From assembly GCA_021464415.1 (NCBI GenBank), contig CM038466.1:48111356-48175355 (forward strand): 64,000 nt of DNA. The letters are read 5' to 3'. Origin of the DNA: Lonicera japonica (taxonomy: Eukaryota; Streptophyta; Magnoliopsida; Dipsacales; Caprifoliaceae). Within the stretch, counting starts at the first letter, position 1, and the number at the start of each line of letters is the position of its first letter. The notes under the pieces were generated by a model. It did not search any database, was not told the DNA's origin, and was given only the letters and a program-made list of their open reading frames with translations. This document shows positions 22,992 to 34,899 of this stretch, one piece after another. Position numbers and translations under genes: made by a program.

Positions 22992-24442
22992 TGTTGACCT
23001 TAAAGTCAATTAATCTTATTTTGATAATTACAATAAGTTAATAAAGTGTTATTTAACTTGGTTGTTCCAATGATGATAGCCACATTAACCGATACATCTT
23101 GTAATCAAGTGTAAACTTCAAACCGAAATAAACAAACTCTTATACAAGCTTCACAAGTGCTCCATCTCACAAGAAACAAACTCAAATGATCTACATGTGC
23201 TATAAAAAGCCAAAAAAGGATCAAGATCATCCTCATATGGTCCACAAAAGATCACAATTAAAAAATGATCAAGAACTTCTATCAAGTGAAGATACGCACA
23301 AGAAAATCAAGCATCCGAAGACTCGAAGAATCTTTAAATTGAGTGAGTGCTTAGATTTTATGTAAAAGATATCATTGATCATTTATATAGTTCATGAAAT
23401 GCTTTAACAATGTTAAGATTGATCAAAACTAGTTTTATCCTTAAAAACGAATTTTTACCGAAAACTAGTCATCTTAGAAAATTCACTATAAATTCATATG
23501 AATGAGTTTTGATACAAAAACTATTTTAGAAGTCTTAGAAAACTATTTTTGACATTCTCCAAGCATTAAAATCGATTTCGGAGTCAAAATGCAAAAGTTG
23601 GAAAATTGCACATATGCCCCCAAAACCAGTGCCATGTAGTTGACTACATGGAACTGAGGGAGTCAACTTCCCCATGTAGTCGACTACATGGTTTGCCAGT
23701 GAGTCGACTTCATAACCAAAACTAGCCGTTGAAACTTTTTCAAAAGTGCTTTTTTGACCCATTAAATTATTTCTCCACTACAAACGGCTACATACATTTG
23801 CTACCTATTTATATGAGTTCTAAGACTCATTTTACATAACTTGAATGATCATACAAACCCATATTTCATATATTCACATTATTCAAGTTTGAAAGCTAAG
23901 GCATTGATCAATCTTTTCATTCTTTGAGCTAATATTCATTGATCAATTTTGATATCTCTTAGTGTGAGCTTCATTTGTAATTTGTTATACACGAGAGCTA
24001 TTGTACATTGGTGTTAGTCACCAAAACTTATTCAAATCATATTTGTGAGAGGTGTATCTCATAGAATATCAAGAGAGATTTCTTGTGAGAGTATTGAGGG
24101 TATTTCAATACTTGTAAGAGTGTGTGAGAAGAATACACTTGTAGAGGTTTGATCTTCACCCGGAAGGACATCGGTTATAGTGGAAATTCTCGGGGAACTA
24201 ACCAAGCGCGGAGTAGGGGGAACAAGCCGAACCGTGTGGACAAAAAATTTTCGACTTTGATCGGTTCTATCTTTTTATCTCTTGCTCTATTATATTGTGC
24301 TATTTGTTCATTGTGCTTGGAATTATCTTTGTTATTGATTGCTTGATAAATATAGACATAATATTTTTAAATTGATTTTCAAAATATGATTAAGTTTCAA
24401 AATCCCTATTCACCACCCCTCTAGGGTATTTTCTGACCTACA
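22992..24442 (+). mobile_element. Solo LTR E1 (family E)
   Basis: It starts TGTTGACCTTAAAGTC and ends TATTTTCTGACCTACA. Both flanks read AAACC (22987-22991, 24443-24447), a perfect 5-bp target duplication. A TATA-like TATTTATATGAG lies near 23806. The open frame at 24149-24346 is part of the transcribed LTR and not a gene. Two reverse-orientation relatives are E2 and E3. Confidence 0.9.
23632..23709. promoter_or_regulatory. AGTCGACT palindrome array in LTR E1
   Basis: It holds CCATGTAGTTGACTACATGG (23632-23651, central mismatch), CCATGTAGTCGACTACATGG (23672-23691, perfect 20 bp) and AGTCGACT (23702-23709). Centres are 40 and 24 bp apart. The array lies about 100-175 bp upstream of the TATA-like box. 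Confidence 0.65.
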
Positions 24443-24818
24443 AAACCTATATTAGATTATATTCTTATGTAATGCAAAGCCTTTTGGTTGATTGGGACCT
24501 CGTTGGAGGATTTGTTTGATATACAAAATTGTATAATCTCTTTTATTGATTATAGACATTATCGTTATTGATTATACACACTACTAATGTGGAGTTTATA
24601 GAAATCAGATTTGTTTTATAATTTTACAGGTTTGGATTTGTTAAATTTACAAACTCCACATGTCGAATTTTTCAAAAAAAAATTAAGGCCTCACATGTAT
24701 TTTTCTGATAAATAAGTTTTGAATTATATATTCCATACCCGCCGTATTGTACGGTACCATGATTAACTTGGTTCCAGATGCTTAAACCTCCTGACGGAAT
24801 TCGTGGCATCACAACGTG

Positions 24819-25000
24819 TGTGGACCGCGTAGAGGGGTGAGCCCCTTCTTTAGTGAGGTGTGTGAACTGCGTAGATGGGTGAGCCCCCTTGCTTTTGCAA
24901 GGTGTGTGGACCGTGTAGACGGGTAAGCCCATTGCTTTAGCGAAATATGTGAACCGCGTAGAGGGGTGTGACCCCTACTTTAGCGAAGTGTGTGAGACGG
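24819..25000. repeat. 43-bp tandem repeat array, right part
   Basis: Four more units have landmarks near 24847, 24891, 24934 and 24977. They continue the array of 20065-20323 after LTR D. Together there are about ten units. Confidence 0.8.
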
Positions 25001-26243
25001 TGAATGTCTGCTGGGGACATTGCTTTCGCACGAAAGGCTATGTTTTGAGAGATTGGGGATCTGCTGGGGATATGTTGATTAATGGTTTGCTGGGAAAATG
25101 AGAACTCCAATTGGCTAGGATAAATGCTGATATGAGAATTAACGATCTGTTGGGGGGATAATTGATGGTCTGGTAGAGAAATGAGATATCATATTGGCTA
25201 AGATGCGAGGTTGAGGTGTGCAGGATTGATGATACGTTGAGGTGATGAAAGTTAATGATCTGTTGAGGGTGAAAATCTCTAAGAAGATATATATAGAGAG
25301 AGACAGAGAGAATGTTTTAGTGTGATATCTTTTTTTGAAAAAAAGCAAGAACTTTTGGCTGGCTTTTTTTTTCTTGAAAAATGATTGAGTTACCTTTTCT
25401 CAATTCTCGAACCTCGTGCATGAGTTTTGGATTTTTACCTCTTACTTTGCTTCCTTAGCATTTTTTTCTGTGTCAGAAGGGTGCGATTCTACTTCTTTTT
25501 TTTTAACTTTGTGAAAGGAATTTTAATATTTTTGCCTGCATCGTTTTTTTTTTTTTGATGCATTTATTCCTCCTTGATTGTTTAAAAGCCTTTTGATGAA
25601 GCTTTTTTGTTTTTTTCTTTACATGGTCAGCAGCCTTCCTTACCCAAGATGTAACCCTGGGCCTTTTGGCCTAGCTGTCACTCTTGGTGTGGCTCTCGCT
25701 GCCATTTTCTGCCTTTTCTATTTTTTTAAATATTTTTTTCTTTTTACACTGTGGGATTTTTCCTCTTTTCTACTCTTTCAATTTTTTCTTGTACCCACTT
25801 TGTTCCTTCTCACTTTGTCAGGTTTTCTGAGCTTCATCGTCCTTACGATTTAAGAATGTTTGCTTTGGAAGTTCGTATTTGACATTGTCGTGCTGTGTTT
25901 GTGATTTTCGATCCGAGAACTTTTGGAGGCGTATTTTGAAGACTTCTTAGAAGATAAGAAGCTGAGCTAAAAGCCTTTTGTGGGGCTCGTCCCCTATATT
26001 TCTAAAATTGTCTCATTCAAATATTTTTCTCTATCTTTCTCTGATATCCTGTCAAAGGGTTTTTTTTTTGGTGGAGAGGGCTTAAGTTTGCATGTAGAAA
26101 GGGCTTTGGTTTTTCCTGCAAAAATGTCTTGGCTTCTAAAGTAGGGTTGGGATTTGCCTGTAAAAAGAGCCTTGGGTTCTATATATGATTCGACTCTCTA
26201 GGAGGAATTATGATGTGATTCGACTCTCTGGGAGGAATTGTGA
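25001..26243. other. Unclassified T-rich DNA, probably internal TAT-like 3' region
   Basis: Loose repeats of a GATCTGCTGGGGA-type motif occur at 25010-25270, then poly-T-rich sequence. A 24-bp-scale duplication (GATTCGACTCTCT.GGAGGAATT) sits just before the chromovirus border at 26186-26243. No reading frame resembles a known protein. Confidence 0.35.
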
Positions 26244-27638
26244 TGTAACACCCCCACCTTAATATACAGGACTATACTCATACTTAGGGCATGGAGCATT
26301 ACTTACCCATTCTGAATGGACCAAAATGGGTATTAATGTAATTTAAGGAATTTAGGCAGCAGGCATATCACAAGTTAGAAAAGCATGGAACATATAACAA
26401 TAATATAACTTCATGTGTGCATGTAATAGTTCTACCAAACCAACTATATAAGGGAAAAAAACATATAGAACTATCAGGCTAGCCGTGGCTTCCCGTAAAA
26501 GCATATACATCAAAAAGATGATCGTATCAAAGTTTCTACTTCGTCCCTGATCTCGTAGCCTCTTTATCCACGTTCGACTCTTGTGTACCTGGGTTATTTA
26601 GAAAAAGTGGGCTGAGCTATGTGCTCAGTAGAGGAAGAAACACAGGGCAAAATGTTTGTTAAAACAATACCAGCAATACTTTGACAAATCATATTTTGAT
26701 GACATTATTTTAATGACAGTACGAAATCTAAAATCATCATTATCATTTAAGACAATGCATGAACATGCAAGTGCAAGTTACCTCCTATGTCAACCCTTAC
26801 TGCATAGTGGAGAAATTGAGTCATGAAGATAACTTGTCGTCGCCAGAGATATGAAATCATCGCGATGATAATAGGGGACTAACCGTCCCCAAACCATATG
26901 AATATAGATACCATAGTGCCTTGCTAATTTCCTAAGTTCCCAGACTCCTCACGGGTGGCTTATAGGCTGCCAAACAGTGCTCCCCCAGGGGTTTAGGGAT
27001 TTTCAACCCAAAGGCACCGGGCCCTACCTATTTTTCTCATCCCGGCAAGCACTATACACATTAGGACATTTCGTCCCAGAGATACAAGCATTCCACATCA
27101 TAGATAAATATATATATATATATCTCCTCAAGGGACAAATAATCAAGCCATAAATAATGGTAATACTTCCAGGCTTTTTGAGCATTTTCTAAGCTTCCAG
27201 TTGAGACAATAAAAATGCAAACATGTATGTATATATGTATGTATGCTAAAAAATGAGCTCTTGAAATAATTTATGCCATAAACCCTTCAATAAATCTCCA
27301 CATATACTCCATGGTGTATATATTTCATCAACAAGTTCATTTTAACAACATATAGCATCCATACAACCATGGTATATGTCGTATGATTTCAATATCACAT
27401 GTTTCTCGAGTAAAGGTGGCATATATTGCTTTAAAACATCTTTTTGAAACACCAATAGGCATGAAACAATGATTCATAAATCATTTCAATCAAGATATAT
27501 TATTTTAAATTCATAATAGAGTCACATAAAGCAAGGAAAATCAAAACACGATAATATCCGTGAAACAAGACTCAATTTCAAGTTTTGGAATCATAAAAAC
27601 CCTACCTCAAGTTATATAGTGAAAATGAAAAAGGAAAG

Positions 27639-29167
27639 TGTAGACACCCCGATCCGTGACCCACGCAAGAACCCTAACGACCTTCGAGAACTACTGTTTT
27701 TGGGTCCGGGACCCACCCGAAACTACCCCGAAAGGGTTTGTTGGCCAACAAACCTGTTTTTAAGTGGGATTGTCGCTCAACATATCAGTATCTCGCGCGA
27801 CAATCACCCATTTGTCGCACAACAAACCCCTCTGACCCCGACCATCCACTCTCTGACAAATCAGTCTGTCAGGGACATCACTTCAGCCGTTTGTCGCGTA
27901 ACATTGGACACATTGTCGCGCGACATATGCCCCTTTTGGGGAAGTGTCACGCGACAATCTTTTCCGAGCACTATAAATAGACCAACACCCCCAAGGGTTC
28001 AAGGCAGCAACTTGGGATTGAAGAATTATTGGCTTATATCTAATTTTCTAGTCTTTCATCAAGCATTCTCGATTCTCGTCTTATTTCTAAAGAATTATCG
28101 AATCTATTCCCAACACTCGACGTGTCCCAATTCTGGAATCGAATTCTCGAAAATATCTAAAGAAGAAAAAGATCATTATCGTTGGAGATCTCTCTACCGT
28201 ATTATATTTTCTTTCTTATTATTATTCTCGTCGGAAAGGTAAAGAAAGTCTCTTCTAGTATTTAACATTAAACATCTGTGTACTTATTTTATTTATGTTG
28301 TTTTGTCCACGTTTTATTTGAATAAACTTATTGCCAAGTTACAATTAGTCTACCGTTTTCAAAACAAAAGACCCTGATAAAACCATTTGCAAAACCAGAA
28401 GAGTAAGCACATTATCATCTGGATAAAATTCTGTTTTCAAAACCCGGACCGGTAAAACTTACTTAGGAATTAAAAACCCGGTATAGCTTATCTTTTTCAT
28501 AGATTGTGATATGTCTGGTAGAACTCCCCTCAAGAGTTCGAATTCCATATCAAATTAGTTCCAACAAAGATCCAACACTTTTTTTCAAATAAATTCAAAC
28601 CCGAGAAAAATCGTCGTTATCTGAGAAATAACACGGTAAAACTCCTTCTAAAGTAAGAATAACTCTTGACACTCGTATTTGTATCTCTCAAAACTAAAAC
28701 ATTGCATCTCGGAACACAGAGGTTTTCATCATTTTCCCCGTTTTCCCAAAATTAGGGTTTTTACTTAGAAAGTAGTAGACTGTCAGTAAAAGCATCCAAG
28801 TTTTTCAACATAGAATAAACATATAAAAGACCACTAGAGACCGAAAGGGCGGAATGGGTGCTTAATACCTTCCCAAACCGTAATATAGTTTTCGAACCCT
28901 ATAGAATCTTGGTTTCGTAGACAAACGTGTAAAGAAACGCTTAACTGTAGCCTTTCCCTTTACACAACCTCTTTTATTCGTTTTCTCGTAAAACGTACTG
29001 GCGACTCTGAACGAACCCTCTTGCATCTAGAAATAAAACATAGGAACCCCCGATGTGAACCATCAACCAAGATACTCCAGCAAATGGAACGACGAAATCC
29101 TTTCCGACGTTTCAAACTCCCAACGAACGAGGACGAGACCCGGGGGTCGCATTTGCGGATTCTCACA
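27639..29167 (+). mobile_element. Solo LTR1 (TGTAGACACCCC family), + orientation
   Basis: It starts TGTAGACACCCCGATCCGTG and ends GCGGATTCTCACA. Flanks GAAAG (27634-27638) and GAAAG (29168-29172) are a perfect target duplication. TATAAATA (27972-27979) is the TATA box. The 207-codon open frame at 27619-28242 crosses the LTR border and TATA and is not a gene. Confidence 0.9.
27791..27956 (+). promoter_or_regulatory. TGTCGCGCGACA dyad array in LTR1
   Basis: Five copies or variants start at 27791, 27813, 27892, 27914 and 27945 (exact TGTCGCGCGACA at 27914). They end about 15 bp before the TATA box at 27972. The arrangement mirrors LTR2. Confidence 0.65.
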
Positions 29168-29434
29168 GAAAGATGATGATTTAAGCCACGTCCACTAAAA
29201 TCCCAAGGTTAAAGATGATGAATAATGAAAGAGAATGAGATTTGAGTGATTTGAAGCTTTAATCTTTGATTGGGGATGAAAAATTTGTTGGAATCCCTTT
29301 AATTCTCTCTCTATAACTTCCTAGAAACCTCCCTTAATGTTTTGTGGGATTTTGGGTCAAAAATAGGTGAAAAGTATAGATAAAAGCAGTTTAAAACGAG
29401 TTAAGTCGGTGCCCAGGTTTGACTGGCGGACCGG

Positions 29435-31087
29435 TGTGAGAATCCGCAAATGCGACCCCCGGGTCTCGTCCCCGTTTGTTGGGCGTCTGAAACGTCGGAA
29501 GGGATCCCGTCGTTCCATTTGTTGCTGGGATCAGGTTGATAATTCATATCGGGTGTCCCTCTATCCTGTTTCTAGGTGTAAGAGGGTTCATTCAGAGTCA
29601 CCGGTACGTTTTACGAGAAAACAGACAAAAAGGGGTGTGTAAGGGGAAAGGCTACAGATAAGCCTTTCTTTACACATTTTGTCTGCGAAACCAGGATTCT
29701 ATAAGGTTCGGGAACTATATTACGGTTTGAGAAGGTGTTAAGCACCCATTCCGCCCTTTCGGTCTCTAGTGGTCTTATATGTTTATTCTATGTTGAAAAA
29801 CTTGGATGCTTTTACTGACAGTCTACTACTTTTCAAATGAAAACCCTAATTTCTGGGGGAAAACGGGAAAGGGATAGAAACCTTTGTGTTCCAAGATCCG
29901 ATGTTTTTATTATTGAAATATGTAAATACAAATGACAAAACCTTTTATTTTGAAAGAGTATCCCGTATTATTTCCTTAGATAATGACGGTTTTCTCGTGT
30001 TGTGATTACTTTTGTAAAAGTTCGGATCTTGTATCGGGACTAATTTAATATGGAACTACAACTCTTTGAGAAGAGTTATCAGACACGTCACAGTCTATAG
30101 AGAAGACGGGATATGTTGATTTTAATTCCTAGATAAGTCGTATTTGCCCGGGTTTTGAAAACAGAATTTTATCCGGACGATAACGTACTTACTCTTCTGC
30201 TTTTGCAAATGGTTTTATCAGGGTCTTTTGTTTTGAAGACGGTAGACTATTTATAACCTGGCAATATTTTTATTCAAATAAAACGTGGACAAAACAACAG
30301 AAATAAAACAAGTACACAGATAAACCTGATTTTCAAGAGTGTTAGGAACCTAGCATAACCATGTTGCCACTTCAAATTTTAAAAGTCTACAATAAAGCTA
30401 ATATACAAATATCTTATTTAATTACTAGAAGAGACTTTCGTTACCTTCCCGACGAGAATAATAATAAGAAAGAAAATATAATACGGCAGAGAGATCTCCG
30501 GCGATAATAATATTCTCCTTCTTCAGATATTTCCGAGAATTCGATTCCCGAGACCGGACACGTCGAGTGTCGAGAATAGATTCGATAATTCTTCGGAAAT
30601 CAGACAATAATAGAAAATACTTGACGAAAGATCAGAAAATCAGATCATAAACCCATAATTCTGCTCTAAAACTGTTGTTTTTTGCTCTGCTGTTGGTGTC
30701 CTTAAACCTTGGGGGCTGCTGGCCTATTTATAGTGGCGAAAAGGTGTATGTCGCGCGACAATCTTGACTGTCGCGCGACATTCTACTTTAATGATGATTT
30801 TGACTCACTGATGAGTCAGAAAGTGGAGTGGTGGGGTGTTTGTCGCGCGACATGTCCCCATAAAGTTGGGATTGTCGTGCGACATACTGGTGTATGTCAT
30901 GCGACAATCTTGACTGTCGTGCGACAATCTTGAATGTCGTGCGACATTTCACTTTAAAACATGTTTATTTGGCCAACAAACGCTTCCGGGGCAGTCTCGG
31001 GTGTTCGGGTGGGTCCCGGAGTCCAGAAATAGCAGTTCTCGAAGGTCGTTAGGGTTCTTGCAGGAGTCACGGATCGGGGTGTCTACA
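29435..31087 (-). mobile_element. Solo LTR2 (TGTAGACACCCC family), - orientation
   Basis: On + it starts TGTGAGAATCCGCAAATG and ends GATCGGGGTGTCTACA. Flanks ACCGG (29430-29434) and ACCGG (31088-31092) are a perfect target duplication. The minus-strand TATA is CTATAAATAG (30724-30733 on +). It is a reverse relative of LTR1, 267 bp away. The target site is the arm of the host LTR's own dyad. Confidence 0.9.
30749..30946 (-). promoter_or_regulatory. TGTCGCGCGACA dyad array in LTR2 (seven copies)
   Basis: Copies start at 30749, 30769, 30841, 30873, 30895, 30915 and 30935. Three are exact TGTCGCGCGACA, three are TGTCGTGCGACA and one is TGTCATGCGACA. Five of the six steps are 20-32 bp. The array begins 16 bp upstream of the minus-strand TATA. 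Confidence 0.7.
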
Positions 31088-31309
31088 ACCGGTATGCAGA
31101 AATGGGAGATCGGTCCGCAGTCTCCAATTTCTCCAAACTAGGGATAGAAAATTTCTAGAAATTTGGCGAATACAGCTTTTAACCACAATGTTACCGAACA
31201 ATCAAATTTTTCGTTAACTGGCTACCAAAACCATTCTTTAACAATTTTCACACAATATTTATATATATATATACTTAATATAACATAATTAACATCAAAA
31301 CACAGAGTG

Positions 31310-31560
31310 TTGCAACCGCTCCCACTAGATATCTCAGTTTCCAACTCCCACATCGCCTCATCAGCTCCGTGATGTAACCACAAAACCTTTTCTTAAGGAA
31401 TAACCTTGTTTCTAAGCACTTGATCTCGGCGGTCTAAGATCTGTATTGGGCGGGTTTTAAAAGTTCCATCATCTAACACCTCAAGATTCTCCCACTGAAC
31501 AATGTGGGAAGGATCATGAACATACCGTCGTAACATCGATACATGGAAAACATTGTGAAC
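31310..31560 (-). pseudogene. Chromodomain and C-terminal integrase region of chromovirus
   Basis: The minus strand reads VHNVFHVSMLRRYVHDPSHI, then a VQWENLEVLDDG linker, then PIQILDRRDQVLRNKVIP followed by a stop, and resumes with VLWLHHGADEAMWELETE. This matches the junction and chromodomain at the end of chromoviral integrases, which reads histone marks and directs integration. One in-frame stop breaks it. Confidence 0.8.
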
Positions 31561-32500
31561 ATTAGATAGCTATGGTGGTAAGGCTAGGCTATAAGAAACA
31601 TTTCCAACACGCTCTAGAATCTCGAACGGTCCGATGTATCGAAGAGATTACTTCTCTTTACTACCAAACCGCGTAATATCGAAATGGGGTTTGGTTTTCA
31701 GAAACACATGATCACCAGCCTCAAATTCTAGTAGACGACGACGTCTATCAGCATAACCCTTTTGCCCACATTGGGCTATTAGAAAATGTTGTCGAATAAT
31801 TTTGATTTTTTCGGTGGTTTGTTCCACCAATTATGGTCCCAATAGAGTTCTTTCCTTAACTTCATACCAGTAAACCGGGGATCTGCACGGACAACCGTGA
31901 AGGGCTTCGTAAGGCGCCATGCCTATACTAGCTTGAAAACTATTGTTGTAAGAAAATTTGATTAACGGTAAATGTTCTATCCAATTTTCCCAGAAGTCGA
32001 GGACACAGGCCCTCAACATATCCTCGAGTATTTGGATAACCTGTTTTTATTATTCGTCAGTTTGTGGATGAAATACCGTGTTAAACTTCAATTGAATCCC
32101 CAAAACCTTTTGAAGACTCCCTCAAAACCGAGAAGTAAAATGAGGATCTCGGTCTAACACAATGGTGAGAAAGATCCCAAGTAATTTAACTATCTCCTAA
32201 ACGTAGAGTTTTCCTAAACTCTCCACATTTTAGTTGTTCCGAATAGAAAGAAAATGCGCGTATTTCGTTAACCTATCCACAATTACCGAAATCGTATTTT
32301 GACCACCTAACATCTTCGGTAATCCTGAAATGAAATCCATGGGGACATGTTCCCATTTCCACTCGGGAATGGGTAATGGTTGAAATTTCCCCGCGGGCCT
32401 TTAGTGCTCAGCTTTCACCAACTAACACGTCATACATCTATTCACAAAATTTATGACATCTTTCTTCATGCCGTCCCACTATAAGTTCCGGCATAGATCT
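31561..32500 (-). pseudogene. Integrase of chromovirus, degraded
   Basis: The order on the minus strand is a remnant zinc-binding region (GMKKDVINFVNRCMTC, near 32440), QRPAGK-like, IPEWKWEHVPMDF with the first catalytic Asp near 32335, LDRDPHF with the second Asp near 32150, and HPQTDE followed by two stops where the catalytic Glu segment should be (near 32050). Downstream are DMLRACVLDFWENW and SYNNSFQASIGMAPYEALHG. At least four in-frame stops are visible. It is non-functional. Confidence 0.85.
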
Positions 32501-32899
32501 CGATACATCTTTGTACCACTGGGATGAATAATAAATTTAGAATGGTGTGCTTCATTTAGAATTTCATTTATAAGTTCCTTGTCTTTTGGTACCACCAACT
32601 TATCTCGAACTCGAATTCCACACCGGTCCCAAGTTTATACCCACCGTATTTGGCTTTTGTAGCCAAATGATCACGTATCACTTGAAATTCTTCATCTACT
32701 TATTGAGCATCATCACCCGTTGCATGATTGCCGGTTGGGCAATCATGTTATATAGGTAAGCTCGGTTCCCATCACGATTCACCATAAGGTTATACTACAA
32801 CTCTTCCCTCAATCTCCATTCTCGACACCGTAACGCAGCTAATAACCCTTAAGATTTTCGGCTTAGAGCATTGGTTACCACATTAGCCTTACCCAGATG

Positions 32900-34125
32900 G
32901 TACTGGAGAGTAAAATCATAATCTTCTAGATACTCTACCCACCGGCATTGCCTAAGATTCAGGTCTTTCTGAGTAAAGATCTATTTCAAACTTTTATGAT
33001 CAGAATAGACTTTAAATCTTTCGCCATATAAGTAATTGCGCCAGATCTTAAGGGTAAATACGACTGCAGCTAGTTCTGGATCATGGGTGGGATAATTTTT
33101 CTAATGTTGCTTGAGTTGACGAGAAGCATAAGCCACAACATGCTCCTCTTACATTAAGATAGTACCCAAACCAAGTCTAGAAGCATCACAATAGATTATA
33201 TAACCCTTTCCCCATAAGGAGAACAAGAACTGAAGCCAAAGTAAGCCTATCCTTCAACTCCAAGAAGGCTTTTTCACATGACTCATCCCACAAGAACTGG
33301 ACGCCTTTATGAGTTAGGTGAGTTAATGCCAAATCTATACAGAGAAATCTTTGACAAATCGACGGTAGTACCATGCCAAACCCAAGAAACTTCTAACCTC
33401 AATCACATTTCGAGGTCCCTCCCACTTTAGGACCACTTTCACTTTTCCTGAATCTACAGAGATACCCTTTCTCGAGACAACATGTCCTAAGACTTTGACT
33501 TCCGACATCCAGAAGTCACACATGCTAAGTTTTGCATACAACTTATGATCCCGAAGAACTTGAAAAGCTAAACGAAGATGGTTCTCATGCTCCTTATCGG
33601 ACTTGGAATAGATAAGAATATCATCTATGAAGACCACTACAAACTAATCTAGGTGAGAATGATACAAACGATTCATTAAATTCATGAAGGCAGCTGGCGG
33701 ATTCGTGAACCCAAACGGCATCACCAAAAACTCATAATGGCCACACTAAGTACAAAATGTCGTCTTCGGAATATCTTCTTCATGGATTAGCATCTGATGA
33801 TAGCCCGATCGAAGATCAATCTTGGAAAACCTAATAGAGCCCTGTAATTGATCAAACAAAACATTAATTCGAGGCAATGGATACTTCTTCTTAACGGTGA
33901 CTCGGTTCAATTGACGATAATCTATATATATACGCAACGATCCATCTTGCTTCTTAGCGAATAGAATGGGTGCACCCCACAGAGACACACTAGGTCTAAT
34001 GAATCCCTGCCGCAATAACTCATTAATTTGAATCTCCAGCTCCTTTAACTCAGCAGGAGCCATACGATACGGAGCTAAAGATATCGGTGCAATACCTAGA
34101 ATAATATTAATGGAGAAATCCACCT
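32900..34125 (-). pseudogene. Reverse transcriptase and RNase H of chromovirus, degraded
   Basis: From 34123 downwards: [64 protein letters not shown], then a stop near 33746 where related elements continue. Next are [19 protein letters not shown], another stop, [10 protein letters not shown] (the YxDD-type active site, near 33625), [13 protein letters not shown] and [14 protein letters not shown]. RNase H-like sequence (WDESCEKAFLELKDRLT) follows at about 33370-32950 and is strongly decayed. The RT active site is present but the frame is broken. Confidence 0.85.
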
Positions 34126-34389
34126 CCCGATGTGGGGTTAGACCTAGGAGATCATCGGGAAAAAATCGAGGAATTCACTAACCATGGGAAAATCAGAAGG
34201 ACGGATACTATCCTCTTATAGAGCCACGATACTAGCCAACCACCCAAAGTAACTCCGTTGTTCTCTGGGTTTCAAATATGCGTATGGGACAAGTGACTTG
34301 GGTTCACATTAGAAAGTTAGAACTTTACTATTTGATAACAGTATCGACACCAGATGTTTGAAATAATCAATCATCGCATGAAAAATAGT

Positions 34390-34690
34390 TAACTAGTCCA
34401 TACCCAATATTAGATCATAATCTCCCATTTCTAAGACAACGAGGTCAAATTCTATCGACGATTCCCCTATACTCAAGGAGCAATTTCTACAAACCGATCC
34501 CAATCGAATCCTATTTCCCATGGGTGTACCAACCCACAAAGGTATATCTAGTGATTCAATACACAATCCCAATCTATCAACCAACGTATACGAAATAAAT
34601 GAATGGGAAACACTAGTATCAAATAAAACTTTGACCTAAGAGCTAAAGAATAAAATAATACCTTCCATTACTTTAACTTCGGGTTGTTTT
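34390..34690 (-). pseudogene. Aspartic protease of chromovirus
   Basis: The active-site loop reads VLFDTSVSHSFIS (Asp codon at 34618-34620), so DTS replaces the usual DTG or DSG. It is followed by SIEFDLVVLEMGDYDLILGMD, the typical end of gypsy proteases. It lies between the gag zinc knuckle and RT, as expected. A stop is present upstream of the loop. Confidence 0.75.
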
Positions 34691-34899
34691 GTTTGTCTCA
34701 ATGTGTAGACCCGACCTTGAGTTCTGGCACCAGCCCAAGAGTATGTACTTCCACCTCTCTGGGAACCGCTTTGGTTATGTCCATGACCTTAACTACCCTG
34801 GTTACTAAAGAAGGACTGGCTCTCACCGCCCGTGCGGCTTGAGCCCTGGAACTGTGGCCCACTATTAAAGGATTGAGATGGTTGTCGCTGCTCTCGACT

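Larger units (their letters stand above)
20324..24813 (+). mobile_element. Solo LTR D, family Y, inserted in the 43-bp array
   Basis: It begins TGTAACGCCTTGTATTTCG and ends TCGTGGCATCACA. Flanks are AGGTG (20319-20323) and ACGTG (24814-24818). Removing it restores a normal repeat unit (GCGAGGTGTGTGGACC), an independent check on the borders. It contains E1 (22992-24442), which leaves about 3.0 kb of LTR. Y modules include the TTCCCATTGAGCCC segment near 22806 and a GC-rich block at 22360-22500. A complex TG/TATG microsatellite sits at 22213-22262. Confidence 0.85.
26244..31310 (-). mobile_element. 3' LTR of the chromovirus, interrupted by solo LTR1 and LTR2
   Basis: It starts TGTAACACCCCCACC on +. 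It aligns with 35898-39216 through AGCAGGCATATCACAAGTTA, GCTAGCCGTGGCTTCCCG and GTTAAGTCGGTGCCCAGG. The far end, next to the chromodomain, is degraded and ends somewhere near 31310. Confidence 0.75.

Noticed and set aside
27619..28242. 207-codon open frame on +
   Set aside because: It starts outside solo LTR1, crosses the LTR border, the dyad array and the TATA box, and resembles no protein.
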